Below are positions 1-5,243 of a stretch of 5,243 bases of DNA, piece after piece (positions within the stretch are counted from its first letter, which is position 1; each line of letters starts with the position of its first letter). The notes beneath the pieces are model-generated. The model saw nothing but the letters and a program-made list of their open reading frames with translations, ran no database searches and was not told where the DNA came from. This DNA is from Methanobacterium sp. (GTDB taxonomy: Archaea > Methanobacteriota > Methanobacteria > Methanobacteriales > Methanobacteriaceae), in the NCBI GenBank assembly GCA_030539815.1, contig JAUNXM010000022.1:13555-18797 (forward strand), in the 5' to 3' direction. Position numbers and translations under genes: made by a program.

Positions 1-40
1 CAAGATTTAGATCAAGAGTTCAAGATTTAGATCAGGATTT
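1..40. repeat. Near-perfect 20-bp tandem duplication at the 3' end of the MBL gene
   Basis: Positions 1-20 and 21-40 match at 18 of 20 bases, and the first 14 bases (caagatttagatca) are identical. The right copy contains the last codons and stop of the MBL-fold gene; the left copy lies beyond the stop. It looks like a local slippage duplication, or the edge of a longer array that continues left of the window. No function can be assigned. Confidence 0.8.
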
Positions 41-851
41 CAGCACCAGAGTCTAGTGGGATGAATTTCTCACCAAATTCCCTATTAAACCTGCATAAAC
101 CCTCAAAACCAGTGCAATGACCCATGGCAATGATTTCAGGGTCCAGTTTCTTGAATGATTCCACAGTCTTTTCGATCCTCTCACCAGGAGCATCCATCAG
201 ATGGGATCCTCCAATAACACCATAAATATCATCCTGGAAATATTCCCTAACCGAATAGAGAATGTTGATTATACCCCTATGGGCACAACCTGAAATTACA
301 ACCAGTCCATTTTCTGTTTTAATCACCAGATTCAATTCATCCTTAAAGTTATCTGGTAAACATTTCCCATCCTCCTGAACCCGCAGGTATTCGGGTATGG
401 GTTCGAAACCAGAATGATCATCTACCTGGTTGAAAATCCACATATCATCATTAATTCGGGTTATTTCAGTGACCCAATCCACATTAAGAATTTTGGTGTG
501 AATATCTTGTGGAAATCCAATATAAAGTTCTTTATCTGGCTCAACCGCGAATTTAGCTCTAATAGCCTCAGGATGAATTAAAAATTTAGTATCATCAGAT
601 TTAAAATTGATTTTGCTATCTATAATGGCAGATATGCCTCCGGAATGATCGCTGTGACCGTGACTGATCAACACCTTATCCACGAAATTGATTCCCATGA
701 GATTCATATTATGTTTTAAAACCCGGGGAGTCTTCCCTGTGTCTACCAAAATGTTTTCATTCTTTCCTTCCACCAGTAATGAAAATCCGTGCTCTGCATA
801 TAAACTTGATTTGAATCCTGCCCGGTTATCCACCACACATCTAATCTTCAT
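27..851 (-). CDS. MBL-fold metallo-hydrolase, related to archaeal dihydropterin-ribofuranosylaminobenzene-phosphate synthase (COG1237 type)
   Basis: This 274-residue cytosolic protein has a metallo-beta-lactamase fold. The metal-binding motif HGHSDH is at residues 64-69. Further conserved points are H93, a GCAHRG motif at 188-193, GGSH at 214-217 and HCTG at 245-248. The GCAH and HCTG motifs are typical of the COG1237 branch and not of classical lactamases or glyoxalase II. A member of this branch from Methanocaldococcus is known as 7,8-dihydropterin-6-methyl-4-(beta-D-ribofuranosyl)aminobenzene 5'-phosphate synthase, in methanopterin biosynthesis. The branch is broad, so that exact activity is only a possibility here. 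The start is well supported: GAGGTG at 857-862 lies 5 nt before the ATG. The gene is divergent from the DUF371 gene and no partner is visible in its operon. Family is certain, substrate is not. Confidence 0.9.
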   Translation of the reverse strand: MKIRCVVDNRAGFKSSLYAEHGFSLLVEGKNENILVDTGKTPRVLKHNMNLMGINFVDKVLISHGHSDHSGGISAIIDSKINFKSDDTKFLIHPEAIRAKFAVEPDKELYIGFPQDIHTKILNVDWVTEITRINDDMWIFNQVDDHSGFEPIPEYLRVQEDGKCLPDNFKDELNLVIKTENGLVVISGCAHRGIINILYSVREYFQDDIYGVIGGSHLMDAPGERIEKTVESFKKLDPEIIAMGHCTGFEGLCRFNREFGEKFIPLDSGAEILI

Positions 852-924
852 AGAAACACCTCAAACAATTAATTAGATTTTCTAACTTGTTTCTAATTAT
901 ACATCGTAACCCTAATCAATTATC

Positions 925-954
925 ATTAAGCCATTATATTTATTAAGCCATTAT
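925..954. promoter_or_regulatory. 13-bp direct repeat around a candidate TATA box in the MBL/DUF371 divergent spacer
   Basis: The sequence attaagccattat occurs exactly at 925-937 and 942-954, four bases apart (17-bp period). The junction forms a TATA-like stretch (ttatatttat, 934-943) that can be read in either direction. Start points about 25 bp away would fall near 963 for the DUF371 gene and near 913 for the MBL gene. Repeats overlapping a promoter suggest an operator for a regulator acting on one or both genes. The repeat is seen directly; promoter and operator roles are inferred. Confidence 0.5.
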
Positions 955-1027
955 TCATTTACTGTAATAATTAAAATCATGAAAATTTAACTAGAAAAAT
1001 GTTAAAAAAAGATATCATGGTGAAAAG

Positions 1028-1437
<410 letters not shown>

Positions 1438-1438
<1 letters not shown>

Positions 1439-1459
1439 ATAAATATTTAAAAATTTATT
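1438..1459. terminator. Possible AT-only hairpin between the DUF371 gene and the tRNA gene
   Basis: The 7-bp arms aataaat (1438-1444) and atttatt (1453-1459) can pair around an 8-nt loop immediately after the DUF371 stop. On the minus strand the same stretch is T-rich and could end tRNA transcription. Archaeal termination relies mainly on T-tracts, so the call is tentative. Confidence 0.3.
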
Positions 1460-1484
1460 AAACCAATAAAACGAAATGAATATG

Positions 1485-1610
<126 letters not shown>

Positions 1611-1618
1611 CTCTCACT

Positions 1619-1663
1619 TACCCTATTTAAAGGTTACCGTTACTGATTGGTACCCTATTTAAA
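1619..1663 (-). promoter_or_regulatory. Tandem promoter region of tRNA-Leu: two 13-bp repeats, each carrying a TATA box
   Basis: The sequence taccctatttaaa occurs exactly at 1619-1631 and 1651-1663, offset by 32 bp. On the minus strand each copy reads TTTAAATAGGGTA and so contains an archaeal box A (TTTAAATA, at 1631-1624 and 1663-1656). From the proximal box, ATGC at 1602-1599 lies about 25-28 bp downstream; this fits the known box B preference at methanogen tRNA start sites and predicts a leader of about 30 nt. The distal copy has no obvious box B and may be a second promoter or a relic of duplication. Confidence 0.65.
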
Positions 1664-1731
1664 TGCTTAAAACAGTTCACCTAAACAATAAAAAGCCCCT
1701 AATGTATTACCAGAGTTTTCTTATTATTGTG

Positions 1732-1758
1732 AATTACTTTAAAGGGTTTTAAGTAATT
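1732..1758. promoter_or_regulatory. Imperfect 27-bp dyad upstream of the DUF167 gene
   Basis: The arms aattactt (1732-1739) and aagtaatt (1751-1758) are exact reverse complements. After one mismatch, aaa (1741-1743) pairs with ttt (1747-1749) around a GGG centre. The dyad lies 58 bp before the DUF167 start, and its left arm overlaps a weak TATA-like CTTTAAAG. It could be an operator or an RNA hairpin. It also lies upstream of the tRNA promoters on the other strand. Confidence 0.4.
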
Positions 1759-1816
1759 AGAAGATAAAGATTGAAATATTAAAAATAAATCAGTTGATCA
1801 GCAGGGTGTTTTCATT

Positions 1817-2113
1817 ATGCAGGCAGTTAAAACCACTCCACAGGGAATAACCGTGATGATAGAAGTTTCACCTAAGTCGGACCAGTTCCAGATAACCGGC
1901 TACAACGAGTGGAGGAAAACTCTGGAAGTGAAACTCAAATCACCCCCCACCAAGGGTAAGGCCAACAAAGAACTCGTGAAAGAATTCTCAAGCCTTACCG
2001 GCCGTAAAACCGAAATTGTTGGAGGGCATAAAAGCCGCCAGAAGACCATTCTAATATATGACATGGATGAAAAAGTATTTTACAAACTTTTAGAGAATTT
2101 TATTAATTTTTAG
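1817..2113 (+). CDS. DUF167 (YggU-family) small conserved protein
   Basis: This 98-residue protein belongs to the DUF167/YggU family (COG1872), which spans bacteria, archaea and eukaryotes and has a compact alpha/beta fold of unknown biochemical role. Family marks are VSPKS at residues 17-21, the beta strand LEVKL followed by PPTKGKANKEL at 43-53, and GGHKSRQKTILI at 69-80. Length is typical. No signal peptide, membrane segment or catalytic motif is evident. AGGGTG at 1803-1808 lies 8 nt before the ATG and supports the start. The gene is monocistronic here: its only plus-strand neighbour is far upstream, and rmlB converges on it from the right. The last 12 residues are AT-rich in codon use but not abnormal. 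Confidence 0.9.
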   Translation: MQAVKTTPQGITVMIEVSPKSDQFQITGYNEWRKTLEVKLKSPPTKGKANKELVKEFSSLTGRKTEIVGGHKSRQKTILIYDMDEKVFYKLLENFINF

Positions 2114-2236
2114 AATATCGCCTTTAGTTTATAGGATTTTATTAGTTTTAATTGATTACAATTAATACCAAAATTCATATTTAATTTTAAATAATTTAAT
2201 TATTAATCTATTATTTTAATTTTCAGATGTTTAAAT

Positions 2237-2270
2237 AAAAAAAGAAATTTATTGTGCTTAAATAGCACAA
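2237..2270 (-). terminator. Hairpin plus T-tract terminator after rmlB
   Basis: Three bases to the left of the rmlB stop, the 7-bp arms ttgtgct (2252-2258) and agcacaa (2264-2270) pair perfectly around a 5-nt loop. Continuing along the minus strand the sequence becomes T-rich, with a run of seven T at 2243-2237. This resembles a bacterial intrinsic terminator and probably ends the rmlC-rmlB transcript before it meets the convergent DUF167 gene. Confidence 0.65.
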
Positions 2271-2272
2271 GT

Positions 2273-3211
2273 TTACTTTAAATAACGGGAATAGTTCTCT
2301 TTATACCATTCCACAGTTTCTTTTAATGCATCCTCAAATGAGAACTCTGGTTTCCATCCCAGTTTCATTACCTTGGCTGAGTCCAGTGAGTAACGCCGGT
2401 CATGACCCAAACGGTCTTCCACAAAGGTTATCAGACTTTCGGGTTTGTCCAAAAGTTCCAGTATTAGACGGGTTATTTCCAGGTTGTTCTTCTCGTTACC
2501 CCCACCAATGTTGTATACTTCACCCAGTTTACCCTTTCGGAGGGCAGTTTCTATTCCTTTGCAGTTGTCCATTACGTAGATCCAGTCCCGGACATTTTTC
2601 CCATCACCATAGACTGGCAGGGATTTATCCTGCATTGCGTTCAGTATAAAAAGTGGTATCAGTTTTTCCGGGTACTGGCGGGGTCCGAAGTTGTTACTGC
2701 TCCGGGTGAGGATCACCGGGGTGTCGTATGTTTTCCAGTAAGCCCCTACCAGAAGGTCTCCACCAGCTTTACTGGCTGAGTAGGGGCTGGAAGGGTCTAG
2801 ATTACTTTCTTCGGTGAATGAACCTGATTCTATGCTCCCGTAAACTTCATCGGTGGATATCTGCAGGTAACGTTCCACATCATATTTTCGGACATTTTCC
2901 AGTAGGTTGTAGGTTCCGATAACATCGGTTTTAACGAATACCCCTGGATCCTCGATGGATCGGTCCACGTGAGTTTCGGCAGCAAAGTTCACCACCAAGT
3001 CACAATCCTTCATTAACTGGGAGACCAGCTCCTCGTCTTCTATGGCTCCTTTGACAAATTCGATTTTGTCTCGGACTCCATTAAGATTTTCCAGGTCACC
3101 AGCATAGGTTAACTTGTCCAATACCACAATTTCATATTCATCATTTTCACATAGATGGTGTACAAAGTTGGATCCAATAAATCCTGCACCACCTGTAATT
3201 AGAATCTTCAT
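2273..3211 (-). CDS. rfbB: dTDP-glucose 4,6-dehydratase (RmlB/RfbB)
   Basis: This cytosolic, NAD-dependent extended short-chain dehydrogenase converts dTDP-glucose to dTDP-4-keto-6-deoxyglucose, the second step of dTDP-rhamnose and related deoxysugar pathways. The Rossmann glycine motif GGAGFIG is at residues 7-13. AAETHVDRS at 77-85 is characteristic of RmlB. The catalytic T120-D121-E122 triplet lies in STDEVYGS, and the YxxxK pair is Y144 and K148. Substrate-binding blocks RSSNNFGPRQYPEKLIP (170-186), YGDGKNVRDW (201-210) and GHDRRY (269-274) are all present, so the enzyme should be active. At 312 residues it is at the short end of the family. The ATG is preceded by GGTGG (3216-3220), 4 nt away. 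It follows the RmlC-like gene by 12 bp and must be co-transcribed with it. UDP-glucose or UDP-GlcNAc dehydratases are less likely given the TDE triplet and RmlB-type blocks. Confidence 0.94.
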   Translation of the reverse strand: MKILITGGAGFIGSNFVHHLCENDEYEIVVLDKLTYAGDLENLNGVRDKIEFVKGAIEDEELVSQLMKDCDLVVNFAAETHVDRSIEDPGVFVKTDVIGTYNLLENVRKYDVERYLQISTDEVYGSIESGSFTEESNLDPSSPYSASKAGGDLLVGAYWKTYDTPVILTRSSNNFGPRQYPEKLIPLFILNAMQDKSLPVYGDGKNVRDWIYVMDNCKGIETALRKGKLGEVYNIGGGNEKNNLEITRLILELLDKPESLITFVEDRLGHDRRYSLDSAKVMKLGWKPEFSFEDALKETVEWYKENYSRYLK

Positions 3212-3223
3212 TAAACCACCAGT

Positions 3224-3691
3224 TTATCCGTGTTTTTTGTTTTCATCCAGTATCCAATCGTAGGGGATTTCGTCGGTGTCAGGATCAAGGCGGTATTCAT
3301 CCGGTTCATTGTAGTTGAAGGGTAATGTAGGGACACTTACAAAGAAGGCAGTTTCATCTCCTACTGCTTTAAATCCATGGTAGACCAGTGGAGGTACACT
3401 GATCAGCATGGGATTGCGGTCACCAATGAAAAATTCGTTTAATTCCCCATAAGTTGGTGAATCTTCCCTGCTATCATAGAGGGCCACCTTCATCATCCCG
3501 TGAACACATGTGAAATTGTCAGTCTGTTTTTTGTGTAAATGCCAGGCCTTCACCACTCCAGGATATGCTGTGGTCAGGTAAACCTGCCCAAATTCCTGAT
3601 AAATATCATCGTCACATCTTAATATTTCCATGAGCCAACCCCTTTCATCAGGAATGACTTTGAGATTCTTTACTTTTACGCCGTCAATCAT
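3224..3691 (-). CDS. rfbC: dTDP-4-dehydrorhamnose 3,5-epimerase family cupin (RmlC-like, atypical)
   Basis: This 155-residue single-domain cupin is placed in the RmlC family by DERGWLMEIL (residues 15-24), GVVKAWHLH (45-53), DSREDSPTYGE (73-83), YHGF (104-107) and a C-terminal DEYRLDP...IPYDW (131-146). Next to rmlB, it should act on the 4-keto-6-deoxy sugar that RmlB makes. It is about 30 residues shorter than typical RmlC of about 185. By manual alignment to remembered canonical RmlC, the catalytic His is kept (H51), but the usual active-site Lys aligns with D58 and the usual Tyr with V118. The HLHKK segment also recalls sugar 3,4-ketoisomerases. Family is firm; exact isomerase or epimerase activity is open. 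A partial SD, GGTG (3697-3700), lies 5 nt before the ATG. First gene of the operon. Confidence 0.85.
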   Translation of the reverse strand: MIDGVKVKNLKVIPDERGWLMEILRCDDDIYQEFGQVYLTTAYPGVVKAWHLHKKQTDNFTCVHGMMKVALYDSREDSPTYGELNEFFIGDRNPMLISVPPLVYHGFKAVGDETAFFVSVPTLPFNYNEPDEYRLDPDTDEIPYDWILDENKKHG

Positions 3692-3713
3692 AAATACACC
3701 GTTAATTCTTCTT

Positions 3714-3729
3714 GGAAAGTTTTATATAT
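3714..3729. promoter_or_regulatory. Perfect archaeal box A that could serve rmlC (minus) or a plus-strand transcript
   Basis: TTTATATA at 3721-3728 matches the methanogen box A consensus exactly. On the plus strand it follows a purine-rich, BRE-like ggaaag (3714-3719) and predicts a start near 3750. On the minus strand it is also preceded by purines (AAGAGAG) and predicts a start near 3700, which would leave rmlC almost leaderless. The element is clear; its direction of use is not. Confidence 0.6.
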
Positions 3730-3757
3730 CTCTCTCTTATTAATCATTACTATTGAT

Positions 3758-3796
3758 GGTCTTCTAAATTAGATGATGAGAATGTAATTTAAGACC
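3758..3796 (+). other. Long dyad / RNA hairpin in the rmlC-galU spacer
   Basis: GGTCTT (3758-3763) pairs with AAGACC (3791-3796), and AAATTA (3766-3771) pairs with TAATTT (3785-3790). This makes a 12-bp stem broken only by a two-base bulge (ct, 3764-3765) around the 13-nt loop gatgatgagaatg. It begins about 8 nt after the start predicted from the plus-strand TATA box, so it could be the 5' hairpin of a small RNA. Alternatively it is a regulator site about 50 bp upstream of the rmlC promoter. No known archaeal RNA family was recognised. Confidence 0.5.
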
Positions 3797-3960
3797 TCAA
3801 GTCCAAATGATTAAGAGCCAATAACTAACTCATCAAAATTATAGGATGACTTATTTAAGGATATCTACTTGTGTGAATGTGAAATACGCAAAGGTTATTT
3901 TAGAATAAATTAAAATAGTTTTACAATTAGTAATCAAATTTCATTATTTATCTAATTTAC
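3797..3960. other. Intergenic stretch without a recognised gene
   Basis: This AT-rich part of the rmlC-galU spacer holds no convincing gene. The only structure noted is an AT inverted repeat, tatttta (3896-3902) with taaaata (3911-3917). A 20-codon frame at 3846-3908 has no ribosome binding site. Confidence 0.5.
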
Positions 3961-3970
3961 AAGATCCTAG

Positions 3971-3978
3971 TATATAAT
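3971..3978 (+). promoter_or_regulatory. galU TATA box
   Basis: TATATAAT at 3971-3978 predicts transcription from about 4000, giving a leader of roughly 30 nt that holds the strong SD of galU. This transcript would exclude the TTG at 4007 as a useful start, since it would lie only a few bases from the RNA end. Confidence 0.6.
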
Positions 3979-4017
3979 TCAGAATAAGATACTGGACATA
4001 CGGAAATTGTCAGAATT

Positions 4018-4023
4018 AGGAGG
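4018..4023 (+). promoter_or_regulatory. galU ribosome binding site, deciding the start
   Basis: AGGAGG at 4018-4023 is a full Shine-Dalgarno core, 7 nt before ATG at 4031. An upstream in-frame TTG at 4007 would place this site inside the coding region, so ATG 4031 is chosen. Confidence 0.9.
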
Positions 4024-4030
4024 CAAGATC

Positions 4031-4876
<846 letters not shown>

Positions 4877-4886
4877 ATATTTCTCA

Positions 4887-4904
4887 TTTTTAATTTTTTT
4901 AATT
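4887..4904 (+). terminator. galU T-tract terminator
   Basis: Ten bases after the galU stop there are two T-runs, five T at 4887-4891 and seven T at 4894-4900, typical of archaeal termination. No GC-rich hairpin precedes them, though ttaatt and aattaa can form a weak AT stem. Confidence 0.6.
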
Positions 4905-5243
4905 AAATAATGTTATATGGTTGATTTTTATTCATAATCAAATATTAGTTTCACTCATATTACTAAAGGTAAAGTTGTTGGTATTGAATATACTAAACTC
5001 ACACAAGTTACTTTAAACCCATTTTTAAACAAATTAACCCACTTACTAAATTTAGGAAGTTCCCTTGTATCTTTTAAGGAATATTGAATAATTTTGAAAA
5101 AATATCCAATAATAAAACAATTAATCGGCTTTGTAGAAACCCTAATTTTTTTTATTTGAATTTGAGGTTTTTTGTAGATTTTTTTTGTAAAAAAAATTTT
5201 TTAGTTTTAAGTTTCGTTTTTCCTGGTTTCACTTGAAATTACA
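4905..5243. other. AT-rich intergenic region without an intact gene; possible decayed mobile DNA
   Basis: No gene with start and ribosome binding site is visible on either strand. A stop-free plus-strand frame of 49 codons runs from 4938 to a TGA at 5085-5087. It lacks an ATG and reads as ordinary protein (for example KGKVVGIEYTKLTQ) that I do not recognise. At 5126-5142 the sequence cggctttgtagaaaccc resembles an insertion-sequence terminal repeat, but no partner copy occurs in the window. From 5146 to 5202 there are runs of T8, T6, T8, A8 and T6. A transposon remnant is possible but unproven. Confidence 0.4.

Noticed and set aside
688..876. 62-codon plus-strand open frame
   Set aside because: It is antisense to the N-terminal half of the well-supported MBL gene, has no ribosome binding site and matches no family I know.
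2326..2649. 107-codon plus-strand open frame
   Set aside because: It lies wholly antisense within rmlB, is rich in Pro, Ser and Cys as shadow frames are, and rmlB has every catalytic motif.
3773..3835. Possible C/D box sRNA, from ATGATGA in the hairpin loop
   Set aside because: A C-box-like ATGATGA is present, but no CTGA D or D' box follows at the right distance, and the motif sits in the loop of a different hairpin.
3846..3908. 20-codon frame as a leader peptide
   Set aside because: It has no Shine-Dalgarno site and its length is expected by chance; galU seems to have its own promoter downstream.
4007..4030. TTG at 4007 as the galU start, adding eight residues
   Set aside because: It would put the AGGAGG ribosome binding site inside the gene, and the family N-terminus begins at ATG 4031.
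5206..5243. Possible C-terminus of a minus-strand gene entering from the right edge (11 residues ending in a stop)
   Set aside because: It is too short to tell from a random open frame without the sequence beyond the edge.

Overview
The window looks like chromosomal DNA from a methanogenic archaeon of the order Methanobacteriales, most likely Methanobacterium or a close relative. This is inferred from several things together. There is a DUF371 gene, a family known almost only from archaea. A class II tRNA-Leu has no encoded CCA. Archaeal box A (TATA) elements lie about 25 bp before expected transcript starts, good Shine-Dalgarno sites are present, and the spacers are very AT-rich. The metallo-beta-lactamase-fold protein belongs to the group that includes a methanopterin-biosynthesis enzyme.

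Layout from left to right. Positions 27-851 (minus) encode an MBL-fold hydrolase. It is transcribed divergently from the DUF371 gene at 1028-1438 (plus). The shared 176-bp spacer holds a 13-bp direct repeat on both sides of an AT-rich TATA candidate. A tRNA-Leu(GAG) gene follows on the minus strand (1487-1570), with two tandem TATA boxes inside a second 13-bp repeat. Next is a small DUF167/YggU-family gene (1817-2113, plus), preceded by a dyad.

The right half concerns nucleotide sugars. A two-gene minus-strand operon runs from an RmlC-like cupin (3224-3691) to rmlB, dTDP-glucose 4,6-dehydratase (2273-3211), and ends at a hairpin plus T-tract. Facing away from it is galU (4031-4876, plus), UTP-glucose-1-phosphate uridylyltransferase. 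GalU makes UDP-glucose; RmlB makes dTDP-4-keto-6-deoxyglucose, which the RmlC-like protein probably modifies. Both products could feed cell-surface glycan or glycoprotein synthesis. The genes rmlA and rmlD are absent, and the epimerase is not a canonical RmlC by my reading, so the final sugar may not be L-rhamnose.

The 339-bp spacer between rmlC and galU is the most structured noncoding stretch. It has a perfect box A that can be read both ways, a 12-bp-stem dyad just beyond it, and a separate galU promoter. The last 370 bp are AT-rich with homopolymer runs, a 49-codon frame lacking a start, and a sequence that resembles an insertion-sequence end; this may be decayed mobile DNA. I see no CRISPR array, defence system, toxin-antitoxin pair or intact transposase. 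The genes are mostly conserved housekeeping or glycan genes, and the novelty is mainly in the noncoding elements and the atypical cupin.
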